Made by a program: the position numbers and the translations under genes
In this document: positions 29,691 to 42,370 of the stretch, in pieces
How the letters are laid out: the number at the start of each line of letters is the position of its first letter
Numbering within the stretch: position 1 is the first letter of the stretch
The notes under the pieces: model-generated
Databases searched by the model: none
Seen by the model: the letters and a program-made list of their open reading frames with translations, nothing else
Told to the model about the DNA's origin: nothing
Assembly (NCBI GenBank): GCA_034620365.1
Contig: JAQGEQ010000305.1
Coordinates: forward strand, 124,001 to 188,000
Length of the DNA stretch: 64,000 nt
From: Pegea sp. RAD2-039
Lineage: Eukaryota > Chordata > Thaliacea > Salpida > Salpidae
Reading direction: 5' to 3'

Positions 29691-31857
29691 ATCTTACTTT
29701 TTTATCAAATGCTTATCTACTTCCAAAGTTATTTATGAGATTCTTATTAAGCAAATTCAGTTTCAAAAAGGGTTCTTCTTTCTTATCTGTTGTTTTTTTT
29801 CTACAGAAAATAATTCCAGAATTTACCGAGCAGGTTGATTGTTCCTACTAGAAACTACAAAAATTAAAGATTTGCCATCGAAATCTTTCACCTTTGATAA
29901 TGCTTATAAGTTGTAGATATAATCACATTTAAACGCTCCACCTTCAACAGTCATCAACTTTATTTTTTGTCCCAGTTTAAAAAGAATGTTACCCAGGGAA
30001 ATAACGTTAAAATATTCTACTTGTATCTACTTGTGTTAGTCTATAACATAAATATAAGGTTTGATTGGAGTCGACTCGAGCTGCAAATATTGTGATTGTC
30101 AGCGATTTGAGAAATTCAAAAAGATTTTTAGATTGGTCGAAATATTTGTGTTTAGTTGTGGATGATAAGATAGCGATAATTGAAGGTTGTTTTTCTTGTT
30201 ACAGTCTATAAAAGAACTTTATTAGCAGATGGATGGTCTGTGCATAATTTTTACACTTCTTTAACTATTTCTCAGAATGTGTCTTTCACTTATTCTTGTT
30301 TCTTGAAATTAGGTCAAATCTGTAGGTCAAATTTATGTTTTGTATTGTAACTAAATATTATTATATATACAAAAATATATTTAAAAGTAAACAAAATGGT
30401 AAGCTTGTGTAAACTCACCATTCGAACAAAACATCTGGATTTTTTTTGTAACAAAGTATGTGATAAATTTTAATGGGATAACAAAAGAATAGTCTGTTTC
30501 ATACATAACTTTAAGCTCAAAATGGGTATACCACGCACCTAGTTTATTGTAGTCTTTTTGTACAGTAAGTAATTGTGTTGTTGAGATTTAGTAGCAGTTT
30601 ATGTTATGCGCAACTTATAAGGCAAAAAAGTCATCTTAAGGAGTTATTATCATTTTACTATCCGGCAAAAATGACATCTAAAGATCTTTTAGGACATTCT
30701 AAAAAATTAAATTTGTTAAAAAAAAATTTTAAAGTTACCTTTTGATTAAAATTCTAGTTTTTATGAATACAACTTGTATTTGTTGAGTGGTTTTTAGAAC
30801 CAGAAATTAAGAACTTCCCAATTATTAAACTTTTAAAATTACAAATCTACAGAAAAATGTTTAATACATATAAGTAGATTCATAGTTTAAATAATATTTA
30901 TACTGTGTAATTGCTGATATTTCAATGGTTATACCTTTTCTTCAACTACATTTGTATTGCTAATTCAATACATTAAAAACATCTCAATCAAAACTTGTTT
31001 AGGACTTACCAAAAAAAATATCAATACATCTTACATTTAAAGGTTTTACATTTGGATGAATCATTAAGAAAAGATGGATGTATAAAATCAAAAAGAAGTT
31101 AAATCTTCTTCCAAATTATTTCTATTGTTTATTGCTTTTATAAGCACACCCATACCAAATGTCAAATAATCAGTAGATTTAATTTCTTTAGCTATTTATC
31201 CTACAAACACACCTTCATTTCTTTATATAGGAAAGTTGCTTTTATTTTGTTTAAACTTTACAAGGAGAAACTGATGTTCAAACTGTAGTTTGTTTTTAAG
31301 ATTGGTTTAAAAGTTCATTGTTAGATACTGTTTTTATCAAATCAAGGTTTTTAAGTAAACTATTTTTGAGCAGTTAAGTTTAAAAGAAAGTTACGATATT
31401 TTCAATGATTAAAAACTATAGTTTGCTATTTGCTGATGTTTGTTGATACTTAACTGAAGATATAAAGTTGACAATTTAGAGAAAATATAAAAAGAAGAAA
31501 AATGTTATACTTTTGCAGGTTTAATAGTTATAGATGAAGTTTTATTAAAATCTCATATAATATTTTTTTAATTAGTCTTTGTAAATTTTTATGTTTTATT
31601 CCAGAAAAATTGACTTTTTTTGCAAAGATCTGAACTTAAATCATTAATTTGTTACTAAAGAATACAAAAAAGTGTTAGTTTATTCAGTAAAAGTCTTTCA
31701 GTAAAATTTATACAATTCAGTATTTATATTCAGTAAAAGTTTGAACAAAAGTTTCGTTTTTTTGCTTTTATTTAAATTAAAAGTATTTTTGTTACTTTCA
31801 AGTAGTTCACTATTCAATTTTTATTAAAAGATTATTAAAACTCGTTTCATTGTGAAG
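29691..31857. other. AT-rich intergenic region
   Basis: About 2.2 kb without a supportable gene. Contains whatever promoter drives the first enkurin-like gene. Confidence 0.5.
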
Positions 31858-32571
31858 ATGAGTCATCCAAGACCTCGAAATAAAGTCTCTCAATCTTACA
31901 TGAAGACTACTGGTCAACTTCCCTTCCTTAATCTTACACGCTACAATAAATTCCCAAACGGTAGGATCAGTTATGATCGCTCTTCTTGGATTGGGAGCAC
32001 AAAATCTTCTGTTTCCACTTCTAAGAACTTTATCAAAATGAATACAGAGCGAGCGATTGCATCACGACCTAGGTACCCAGCTCTTAAAAGGGTTGATTCC
32101 CCTCATGGGACTCGAGTTCCTTTGAAAGAATCAGGAATGGAGCCCAATTATCTCCAAAAGTCGGATTATGGCAAACTACCCAAGTATTTACGTCGCGTCA
32201 AACAGGAAAAAGTACAAATTAGTAAGGACTGTGAAGAAAAAGTGGAAGAAATTGTTGAGATTGGAGAGAAGCTGCAGTACAGTGAAGACGAGAAAGATCA
32301 AGTCGTGTTCTTCCTAGAAGATTACTTGAAAGAACTAAACAAAAAGTATCAAACACTGCCACTAGCCATGGATACGATTGGTAAGCAGCAAAGAAAAAAT
32401 GAGCTAGAGTCATTAATGGATGAAGTTCAAAGAAGCATTCTATTCATGAAAAACAATGAAGTGATCAACAAGTCGGAGTTTCCTCCTCCTAACTCTAATG
32501 TACGAAATTATTTTAATGAAATGAACAGTGAAGAATATAAGCAATCCATCAATATTTCAGACGTTTGGTGA
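31858..32571 (+). CDS. Enkurin-domain protein (copy 1)
   Basis: Single-exon ORF of 237 residues from ATG 31858. Enkurin-domain proteins are ciliary/flagellar; enkurin is a microtubule inner protein and adaptor in sperm. The C-terminal third (about 145-235) matches the enkurin domain: YLKELNKKYQTLPLAMDTIG, then KNELESLMDEVQRSI, as in the family pattern Y..LP...DT..K..RK..LE..L..IE..I. Upstream, LPKYLRRVKQE resembles the family's PKYL..R..E motif. The N-terminal 110 residues are basic and Ser/Pro-rich, probably disordered. It differs from canonical enkurin by a final FPPPNSNV segment shared only with its neighbour at 33753. The copy order and shared start context (AAGATGAG) point to a local duplication. 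Confidence 0.75.
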   Translation: MSHPRPRNKVSQSYMKTTGQLPFLNLTRYNKFPNGRISYDRSSWIGSTKSSVSTSKNFIKMNTERAIASRPRYPALKRVDSPHGTRVPLKESGMEPNYLQKSDYGKLPKYLRRVKQEKVQISKDCEEKVEEIVEIGEKLQYSEDEKDQVVFFLEDYLKELNKKYQTLPLAMDTIGKQQRKNELESLMDEVQRSILFMKNNEVINKSEFPPPNSNVRNYFNEMNSEEYKQSINISDVW

Positions 32572-33752
32572 CACTGTAGAGACAGGGTAGTAATTTTGAA
32601 ATCAAAAAGCTGTTTGATAAATTTTCTATTTAAATTTGATTCTCTTTTTGCTTTTTCTGCACATTTATGTCTTTCTGTAAAAAAATAGTAGTTTCTTTAT
32701 ATAAATTTTTTTAACTGAAATAGCTATAACTTTCAGATTTTTTTAGATTTCTATTATATTAATCTTTTATCCAAAAATATTGTTGATTTAAATTACAATC
32801 TTAAAACAGTTCAATATTTTTTAACATTTAAAATTAATCTTGGTTCCAAATTTTCTTTGCCCAAAAAGTTCTTTAACTAAAGATAATATTTGTTTAAAAA
32901 TACTTCTTGAATAGCATAGTCATTACTCCAATAATTAAGTACATAAAACATTATCAGACTTCATTGTCAAGTTGTTACCTTTTTTCAAGTTGCTACTTAA
33001 TAGTTTCATGTGGTTTGTCTCACTTAAGAGCTTTCTTTAGTTGTTATCTTAAAACATGCCAATGCAGCATATGAAAGGTAGGTTTTTAGTTAGAAAGTCT
33101 GTTTAAATTTTAAAGTAGAGACAAATTATTATGCATTTTTAAGGTTTGATCAAGCTTTTCAGTAGCAATAATCTATCAGTAAAATATTGTATTCATTTTT
33201 CATTGTTCGTATATACTTTGTTGAAATTAGTAAAGCAATATAAAACTGTTTTTCGATTTTGTATGTTTATAAGCCATCTCATGTTACTTCAAAGATGTTT
33301 TTTTTTTCACATTTCATGATTTTATAATATCTTGGATTCAATTTTGAAATTAGTTGTTACGTTCTGCAAACTTATTCTGTGAAATTATTTTCGTTGACAA
33401 AATAATAAGAACAGTTGAAGCTTTGAAAAGAGCCAACTCCATATAATAAGTAGAATATTCACTTCTTTTCTTTGTTTGAAACTGAAATAAAGTTTTTTTT
33501 TCTTTTGTTCACTAATTATAAAGATATATTGTAAATATTTAAACACTTGATTAGTAACAAAAAGACAAAACGTCAACTTTCATTATGAACAAAACGAAAG
33601 TAAACATTTATTTTGTCGAGAACTAAATAAAGGTTGTCAGAATAACATCTGTGTTAATCGTTAAATCACAATAAGTTTGTTTTCATTTTTAATCCTGATT
33701 TTCTTTTGTAGACAGATTTAAGATACATTTGTTTTTCAAGTTAATTGTAAAG
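32572..33752. other. Spacer between the two enkurin-like genes
   Basis: AT-rich; contains the 3' flank of copy 1 and promoter region of copy 2. No other gene seen. Confidence 0.55.
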
Positions 33753-34112
33753 ATGAGTTTTGAGACTGTAAAATTCTCTGACTGGGAAAGAAATTCAAAT
33801 AAAGTTTGGTTTACCGAATATGAAAAATCTCAAATTGCTGACTTTCTTGAAGAGTACTTCAAAGACCTTACAAACAAATATCAATGTCTTCCAGTGACTG
33901 TGGATACATTGGGAAAAAAGAAACGCAAATTGGAGCTTGAAGGACTTCTTGATGAAGTTCAGGGTTATATTTATCTAATGAGGAGCAACAAACGAGTTAA
34001 GAAAGCAAATTTTCCGCCCCGCAACTCCAAATTTCGGGAATGTTTTGATGGTGAAACAGATTTGTTTGAGACTGGTCCTAGAAGTGAGGCTGAGAAATAT
34101 GTCTTCTGGTAA
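33753..34112 (+). CDS. Enkurin-domain protein (copy 2, short)
   Basis: 119-residue single-exon protein from ATG 33753; the frame extends upstream without an ATG. It lacks the basic N-terminal half of its neighbour and is essentially a free enkurin domain: FLEEYFKDLTNKYQCLP, VTVDTLGKKKRKLELEGLLD, and FPPRNSKFRECF match positions of FLEDYLKELNKKYQTLP, MDTIGKQQRKNELESLMD and FPPPNSNVRNYF in copy 1. About half the residues are identical across that block, so the duplication is old. Both copies end in VxW (DVW and VFW). The frame is intact and conserved at enkurin positions, so it is likely functional. Confidence 0.7.
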   Translation: MSFETVKFSDWERNSNKVWFTEYEKSQIADFLEEYFKDLTNKYQCLPVTVDTLGKKKRKLELEGLLDEVQGYIYLMRSNKRVKKANFPPRNSKFRECFDGETDLFETGPRSEAEKYVFW

Positions 34113-35792
34113 ATCACTTTTCTTTTCATCAATAAAGTCAATCTTTTGTATGTTGTTTTTATTATAAACTTATTTTAATATAAACGTTTTTTGTCGTGCT
34201 TTTTTGATGTTCAACTAATTTGTTTGTTCTTTTACTACAACCGATCTTTTTATTTCTGTTGATGATATCTTGCAAACAAAAAAAGAAGTTTTTTATGCGA
34301 CTGGTTAAATGAAACTTTTTATGTTTAGATTGCAAGTCAGCAAATCATGAAACTGATTTAATTCTTTTAAATATTACTCAGACATTTCTAAGATTTTTTA
34401 TATAAGCGAATAAAACAATTTTAAGAATACTAGCGATACTAAATTACTTGTCACCTGACACAACGATGGTTACTAAGGCTACTAATTCTATCAGCAAAAT
34501 TTATGAAGTCAGTCTAATCACAAAATTGTTCTTCAGTTTAGAAATAAAAACTTCTTAAAACCTTATTCACCGAATTGCATAATAAAGCTTTAAATTGATA
34601 GATTAATAATTTTATTAATCATTTTTAAAAAGGTAAATAAATAATAATTTAAACAAATAATAATTTCTTTAGATTTATAGTCATTCTAGTAGAACTTAGG
34701 CAAATAATTTGGTATGATACTGTGTATGTAAAAATTGTTGAGGAGCACCTACTACTAAAGTAGATGCTATCATAACAACAGTCACGTATTATATAAAGAA
34801 TTTAATATGTTATGATTAGTTGCATTAAGTTAATTTTAATTTTCTATCAAAAACTTGAATACCTCTTTTACAATCAGTCATAAAATTTATAAGAAATTTA
34901 AAAACGATAAAAATTCTTTAAAAAATCAATACGATTTTAATTACAAATTGTATAAACTTCTCAGGCTTTTATCTTTTTTTTAAGTTAAGGTTGAACGAAC
35001 TTACTTATACAAAAACATTTGCTACTATTTTGTTCCTTTGTTTGGGCCACCAATTTTTACAGCTAATTTGTTTGCTTTGCTCATTAAATAAAAAAAGTTC
35101 AAAAGATTTGAAATTAAATCATTTATTTTTTTAGCTTTTTAAAATAAAGCACATAAAAGTTGGCATTTTGTATCCCGTTTTGTTAAGTTTATAGACAGAG
35201 TCATTTTGTCAGTGTTTCTCAAGTTTGAGCCATATAACTAAACGAAGTCAGCAAAGAAGCTTTTGTTAGTTTGTAAGGACATTTACTTCTCTTAGATATC
35301 AATTAATTTTTATTACATTGCATACTTATAAATTCTTTAATGTAGTGGTCATATTGCACGCATATATAAGCAAGTTTGAAAGTAGTACTTTTACAGCCTA
35401 TAAGTATAGTAGCTCAATTTTTTAAATCGTAAGTTCTTTACTTTATTAAGATTATCAGATGTTTTATCAGCACTTTAAAATGTTTTTTTATTAATTAATC
35501 TGAAATTAGTAATAGGATGTAAAGTATCTCTATGTTTTCATGATAATTTGATGAAATTTGTGGTCGAACGTCTAAATAAATGTTTCCAAACTATTTTTTA
35601 AAATTCAATTGTATATATAACAATTTTTCAGCTACAAAAAATACTTTTTGAATATAATTTGGTAAGAAAGATAAGAAGTGTTTATTTTGTAGTTGTTTAT
35701 TTATTATTGCTAAAATTGAAAATGTTAATTATAGATTTTCTATTCATTTATAAGGGTAAATATTGCCAAAAAATAACTTTTAATTTATCAAC
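34113..35792. other. AT-rich intergenic region
   Basis: No gene seen. ATTGTTGAGGAGCA near 34735 recurs near 36791, too short to define an element. Apart from that nothing is recognised. Confidence 0.5.
34131..34136 (+). terminator. Putative polyadenylation signal of enkurin copy 2
   Basis: AATAAA 19 nt past the stop codon. Confidence 0.4.
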
Positions 35793-36223
35793 ATGACAAC
35801 ACCAGAAACTCTAGAACAATCAGAACAATTGGTCAATATTTTTTACAACAAAATACTTACTAAAATGAATAATGGTAAAGTTTTGTTAAATCATTAAGTT
35901 AAAAAACGGTTACAAATTTCTTATTTCTTGCAGATATAAATAAAATGAACACAAACTTGGTTATAACTGGACTTGTAATATTAGTGGTTGGATTACTACT
36001 AGTGCTGTGAGTGAAAATTTCATTCAATAAAATGCAAATTGCGACATTTATCATATTTTCTTTTTTGAAATAAGTTTGCAAAAAGAACAGAAATTAAGTT
36101 TATATTATTCTTATATTTCGCTGTTGTTCAAAAGTTGTTGATTTTTATTTTGTCATAAAATTTCTTCACTTTGTTTTCAGAGTGTGTTCTAGGAGACAGA
36201 AGAAAATGAAAAATCAATTTTGA
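35793..36223 (+). CDS. Three-exon, 65-residue single-pass membrane microprotein
   Basis: Exons 35793-35874, 35934-36006 and 36181-36223, joined by GTAAAG/TTGCAG and GTGAGT/TTTCAG introns with consistent phases. The product has an N-terminal polar region (MTTPETLEQSEQLVNIFYNK), a strongly hydrophobic helix at about 36-54 (LVITGLVILVVGLLLVLVC) and a basic tail SRRQKKMKNQF. The ATG is preceded by an A at -3. Positive residues after the helix predict the C-terminus in the cytosol, i.e. a type I-like or N-out orientation without a signal peptide. No family is recognised. Three exons with two good introns keeping one frame over a textbook membrane helix argue against chance, but the exons are short, so transcript evidence is needed for certainty. 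Confidence 0.55.
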
Positions 36224-36890
36224 AATCTTTAGCTTTAATCTATTTAAGATTTAATTATATAATTTATGTAATCTAAGTCTTGTCTGGTTTCTTTTAGATG
36301 ATAAGAGATTAAGTAATGTTTATCTTATTTATGTCTAACTCAATTAACTTAAAAAAGTTATTATACAAATGTGCAAAATAAAAAAGTGACTTTTGTATAG
36401 TTTATAGAAAAAAAATTGCCTATTTATTTAAATGTATGTGATCAGACATAAGCAAGTTTTTTAAATAATTTTTTTCTAACTTTGCAATAGCCACTTTATC
36501 AAATATTTTGCAATATTTTAACAACTCTACAACCACTTGATATAATTGTAGATTTGATTATAAGATAAAACTTTACTTTAACGTAAAAATGATATTCAAA
36601 ATTATGTTTTTGAAAATATTAGAGATATATTAGATTAAAATCACTTTTCAATAACTTTGCTGCAACTTGTTCTGAAATATGAAATAGATAAATCAGTAAA
36701 ACTATAAATACTTCAAAGAAAAAGGATGTAAATATAGAATTTTATTCAAAAACTTTATTTTCACATTTGGCTGGTTGGTTCTATAAATTGTTGAGGAGCA
36801 TATAAATATATATATAGGAACTAGTGAGGTTGTAACGCTAAATTAAATTCATCTAAACTTCTTATTAACCTATTTTATAGATAATATTTT
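36224..36890. other. Intergenic spacer
   Basis: AT-rich; nothing recognised before the LINE 3' end. Confidence 0.55.
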
Positions 36891-36892
36891 TT

Positions 36893-37675
36893 ATTTATTT
36901 ATTTGTGAAAAGGAGGGTGCCTGAAGAGAGCACCTCCCGCTAACACACATTCTCGCAAATAATATCTATTAAGTCAAAGATATAGAAAGCAAAAGATGTA
37001 ACACATGGTATTTCAAATAGCACTCAAAGCATATAACAGTGAACAATTACATAGAGTTATAACAATATTTAAAAAAAGGAAAAATTCACAGCTTAGAAAT
37101 GGCAGTGTTGGCAATGTTATAACGGGTTCAACTTCTGCTTGAACAACACGAGTGATTCTGACATCACAATGTCTGATGGCAGCTGGTTTCATGTACTAAT
37201 CGTGCAGTATGACAAAAATTCGCTCTGATTAATGTACCAGGTGATATGAGTTCTGTGATGTAATCTGTGTCGTGTGAGTTGGTATAACTTTAGGGAAGGA
37301 CTACTGGAAAAGAAATCATCAAACTGAAGGTCAATTAAATTGAGAATAGTTTTAAAAATAAGAATTAAGTCGTATTTAATTCGTCGAATTTCCAAAGTAT
37401 CTAAATTGAAGAAGGTGAGACGATGTTTATAACTATCATAGTTAATATTAAGTTTCCTACATACTAATCTCGTAAATGTTGCCTGAACAGACTCGATTTT
37501 TTTGTTTTAACCAAATTGATATGGCATTCATGCACTAACATTGTATTCAAGAATTGGACGTACGAACAATTTGAAAAGATTGATAAAAAAGCATTGGTCC
37601 TAAGAATTAAAGGTCTTTATAATAAGGAAGACAAGGTTGATTGATTTTCTAAGGATTTTGGAAACATAATTATTC
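36893..37675 (-). mobile_element. 5'-truncated LINE: RT C-terminus and 3' UTR
   Basis: Reads on the minus strand from about 37675: KILRKSINLVFL, VRPILEYN-like sequence (after one frameshift), then YDLILIFKTILNLIDLQFDD, and the same 3' UTR as at 17475. The homology ends at the shared 3' terminus near 36895, where the (TAAA)n tail is partly preserved. Contains stops; dead copy. Confidence 0.8.
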
Positions 37676-37933
37676 TATAATTATAATCGAATAGTTAAAT
37701 TCTAAAGATTAATTTTAAATAAAGTAAAGCATGTTATTTTCTGAATAGTTCATTATTCGGCAAAAATTTTACTTTTGTAGATTGGTCAAATTTTCCAGAC
37801 TGTTTTTATTTTCGTCACGCTTCACATGAACCAAGTTTAAAATAGATTGTATGCTTAGTTTTATCAAACTTTTACAAGTTAGCAACTGTTACGCTTTACA
37901 TTTATCAGTTTTTCTATCTCAGCAAAACAAAAT

Positions 37934-40900
37934 ATGGATTCAGCTTCTATTACTAGTCAACAACGGCAAGTGCTTTTTATAGGTTACAGTAATATGAATT
38001 TTTGAACAAAAATAGTTTAATAAAGAATCTTATTGTCAATGTTTTATTTTGCTTTTGGCATGTTTATTTTCTGCAAAAAGATGCTATTTTATTAATGATG
38101 CTGACTTTATCTCAATTTAATCTCAATTTTGTAATTTGTATTTATAGATATAATACTCTTATTCCTACCATTGTAACAAATTAATTTTTTTATGTTTGAT
38201 TAATTATTTTTTTTTGTATGAAAATTATTAACTTCATTAATAATAATATAATTAATTAAAAATAATTTTGAAGTTTCAATCTTTCATGTAACTTACTAAT
38301 GTTTAGTTTTATAATTATATGACTTATCAAATATTGATTTATAAAAACATAATTTATTATCAAAAATTATTGTGTAACTAAGTTCATATGATTTAAATAT
38401 GTTTGCAAATTATTGATTTTTATTAAATTGTTTTTTTTCATTTTAATTATATTACTATTGATACTTTCTAATCATTATATCTTATTTTTTGTTTGATTTG
38501 GATTTTGATTCAATTTGTAAATCAGTGTTTATTCTATTTTTTCATAGTATGATTGATACTTGTTATTAAATGATCATTAAGTGATAATTTTAATATAGTG
38601 ATGTCATTATAAATATTATTGTAGCTCGCTATTACTTGTAATATTGTTACTAGCATTTTACATTTTGATGTGGTAATTTTAAAGTCAATTTATATTACTA
38701 ATTTAACTAGAGAAATTTTTTATTTCAAATGGAATGGTTATAAGTCTGTTCTTAGCTTATTATTATTATACTTTGTTTTAGATTAGATTTTGATTAATTG
38801 GTCATTTGTATAATTCTTTATATAAATTAAACAGCTTAAATTACATTTCCTAATGATTGATTACCATACATTATTAATTGATATTAGATTTATAATTATG
38901 TATAAATTTTAATTTTTTTTTCTGAGTTTTTGTAAAAATATAATTTTTAAATATTATTTGTAGTTATTTTTATATAAACTTGTAGTATACTCTCAACAAT
39001 TATTCAGTATTACTTTTAGATTGAATATGAGTTTTTTGCAACTAAATTATATTTTTATGTATACAGATTAGTTGTGGCAATAATTAATGGAGGTATTGCT
39101 GGCTTGACTGGAGTATTATGTACCTTTCCTATTGATCTGTCAAAGACTAGACTTCAGAACCAGCAATGGGTCAATGGTAAACCTATGTATAGAGGAATGT
39201 AAGTTTATCTCTTATTTTTATCTGTTCTAGTTCATGTTATCTTTTGATAAGATTAGTTTGATTTTGTTTGGTTATGTAATTAGCTGTTATCAGAAGTAGT
39301 TATGAAATGTTTAGATTTAAAGAATAAAAATAGTTTTTAATTTATAGTTATTGTTTGTGAATTTTAGATATAAGAATATGTTTAACTGTTGTCTAATAGT
39401 TAAACTAACTTACATATCTTGTATTAAATGCATGCTAAAAGTTCTCATATATTCAATTTGCAACTTTCATTTCTTTTCAAATATTTTAAGTATATCAAAC
39501 CATCTATTGTTTTGAACACCCAAAAAGTTGTTTCCATGGAATCACAAATTGTCTTTTAAGTTTACCAATTCATCAACATTCTACATGTTCTCATTTTCAT
39601 TCGTCTGCATCGGCAGCATTTAGCCGTTTTACAAGTTTCTGTTTGCAGAAAAAGTATAAGAAGAAGGCCATTCAACAATTGAGGGGTTATTCATCAGCAA
39701 TGTCATTTCTACCTTATTATTACTAACGACCTGATTGAAGGACTTCAGCTTTGTGTTGAGAAAACCAAGCTACAATTTGTACCAAACAAACCATCATATG
39801 TACATCAATTTTATTGTGTTTCTATAAAACTGTTATAGATACTCATTAAACTGATTTCAACAAATCAAATAAGATTGGTTTATTACTGCTTAGTTGTTAA
39901 CACCTTTCACCATTTTATCAACAATTTTTGAATTTTCAAAAAATTTGCTAGATAAATTAAGGTATTTCCATCTTAAGTTTTAATTGAAATGTATGTAAAA
40001 GTCGAAATGTTTCGTTTATTCACGTGTCTTCTTTATTTTCAACCGTTCGTTTCAGTCTAAATGTTGTTATAACAGCCACCCATAAGCTTTTAATCTTTCC
40101 TTATTAAATTCAACTAATTTTTCTCTATCTTTTCCAGGTTTCATTGCTTAAAAACTGTTTTTAAAAACGAAGGATTTATCAGTCTATACAGAGGTAGTAA
40201 GAAATTTGGATATTTTGTAAGTTGATGTAAACAATTGTTTCATATTAGGTGCTTTACCTAATCTTCTACTGATTGTGCCAGAGAAAACCATCAAGTTGAG
40301 TGTGAACGACTTTATGAGACGACAATTAAGTCCAGATGGTAAAACTATTTCACTTCGAAATCAATTAATTGCTGCAGCAACTGCTGGCTTATGTCAGGTA
40401 CTTTACTGTTTTTATCAAAGTTTTTAGACAGACATATGAAGCAAATGTTGATTTAAAACAATCAAACTACTAAGTAAATAATTGAACTTTTACAACGAGT
40501 TGTTACTGCTTGTAACACCAGGAACTCATGTTCACATCGACTTTTCTATTGTTTGCTTATTTCATTTCTCTTCTGAATATTTCAATTAAGTAAAAAGAAA
40601 GATTAAACTTTCTATTGTTTGGTCTTGAGTTAGGTTTGTCGATGTGTCCCATTATTCGTTCTTGAAAAAGTTTCTAATGTTTGTTTTTTATTACTCAAAT
40701 TTCATCAAAGTTTCTTCACAAATTTTTCAACTTGTAAAGATAAATATATTGGCATGTTATGAATATTTCTAATGTGGCATATCATTTTTGTGATTTTTAT
40801 CGTTTCAATTAGTATTGAAATTAACTCTGAAATTGATTGAGTAAACAACATTTTGTAAAAGTTGTTTTAAACTTTGTATATCAACTCAATAGAATTTACA

Positions 40901-42370
40901 AAATATTTGCTTAAATTCAATCTGTAAAGAAGTTATTGAACAAGATGGTCATTATTTTCTAATTTGTCGAAACTTGATTAATCTCTTTTAATAAGTTGGT
41001 TATATTATTTTTTACTTCATCTAATTCACTTTCAAATCATTAATAATTCAGAAAAAAACAGTTTTTCGGTTTGTTGTTTCGCGATTATCGATTTTCAGGT
41101 TGATTCAAATTGTTTTTATCTGACTTTTTAGGTCGTTATCACTTCACCGATGGAAATAATGAAAATTTATGGACAAGATGCTGGTCGGATCCACACTGTC
41201 ACTGGTCTGTAGCTTCCTAGATTTCAATTTGTAAAAGATAACTTGTGTAGTTTGAAAAGTTGATGCTTCACTTTCATTGGTGGAATAGATTTTCTGATAT
41301 TTGATAAATTTGTAGGTTCAGTTGTTGAAAGTAAATCTCCAGTTCAAGTGGTTCTACAACGGTTTGGGTTTCGTGGCTTTTATAAAGGAACAGCAGCTAC
41401 TTTGTTACGGTTTGTACGATTATTGATTTTAGGAAATTTAATTACATTTAAATTAAACAATTCAAGTTGGTTTGTGAGATGTTAAGTAATTTTAAAGGTC
41501 AAAATCGGCCCAACTAGACATTAGTGGATCCTCCTCATCTGTGTTAAATTGAAGTTGTTATTGAACTATCCAACAAACAAACACTTTTAATGAATTTGTA
41601 TACAATTCTAGTTGAACAAATATTTTTGTTTTTTTAGTAAAGTATTTTAAAAATCCTGTTGACGATTGAAATAAGCTGCTTGCTCAACTACTTTCTATAG
41701 ACTTCAGTTTCACTGAACGTCAGCAAATCAAATATCCGCTTTTTTACCAGCTAAATATTATTTCGTAACCTTTCTTCTATATACAAGTAACCAACCACAA
41801 ACCTCCCGAGGTTATAACAACAATCGTTTAGTAATTCAAAACCTTTTTACAGAGATATTCCTTTTTCAATGATCTACTTTCCATTATTTTCTCTTCTCAA
41901 CAAATTATCTGCAAATAAAGATAAAGACGGACATGAAATGAGATCTCCTTTCATCTACACGATGCTGGCTGCTACAGTTTCAGGAGCGGTTGCTGCAGCA
42001 GCTGTTAATCCCGCAGATGGTATGAGACATCAATTAACTACTCTTTCTCATTAACTTGTTTCTCTCAAGTAATTAAGACGCGTCTTCAGTCTATCCACCA
42101 CGGCACGCGCAAATACAATGGAATCATCGATTGCTTCAAGTAATTATTTGATATTTAATCTTTTTAGTAAACTGTAAGTATCTTTTGTTTAATTGATTAA
42201 ATTCCAAATTTATCAGAAAAATCTACAAAGAAGAAGGTGTGAGAGCATTTTTACGAGGTGCTCAAGCGCGCGCCATCGCGATCGCTCCTCTGTTTGGAAT
42301 CGCTCAGTCTGTGTACTGCATCGGGATTGGCGAACGACTTTTAGGGTTGCCAAACGGTAACCAGTTGTGA
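37934..42370 (+). CDS. SLC25A22: Mitochondrial glutamate carrier-like protein (SLC25A22/SLC25A18 family)
   Basis: Inner-membrane carrier importing glutamate with a proton. Nine exons: 37934-37965, 39067-39198, 40138-40193, 40249-40397, 41132-41204, 41316-41409, 41853-42019, 42070-42139, 42217-42370; 308 residues, near family length. Three carrier repeats are seen, with PIDLSK (32-37) followed by TRLQ, PMEIMK (129-134), and PADVIK (232-237) followed by TRLQ. Glutamate-carrier features include [26 protein letters not shown] and [11 protein letters not shown]. Exon 1 joins exon 2 in phase only if the donor is GC (CG|GCAAGTGC), giving [20 protein letters not shown]; ordinary GT choices there lead to stops or awkward joins. 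All other introns are GT-AG. The loop between the third and fourth helices is shorter than in human GC1. The symbol marks the closest family, not a proven orthologue. Confidence 0.88.
37966..39066 (+). other. First intron of the carrier gene, apparently GC-AG
   Basis: Donor GCAAGT follows CG at 37965; acceptor TATACAG ends at 39066. GCAAGT is the typical donor of GC-AG introns. The 1.1-kb intron is AT-rich with no nested gene seen. Confidence 0.6.
39199..40137. other. Second intron of the carrier gene
   Basis: GTAAGT donor and TTTTCCAG acceptor. No nested gene recognised. Confidence 0.75.
40398..41131. other. Fourth intron of the carrier gene
   Basis: GTACTT donor and CTTTTTAG acceptor; AT-rich, nothing else recognised. 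Confidence 0.75.

Noticed and set aside
34735..36805. ATTGTTGAGGAGCA repeated at 34735 and 36791 as a possible MITE edge
   Set aside because: Only 14 bp shared, with unrelated flanks and no terminal inverted repeats seen.
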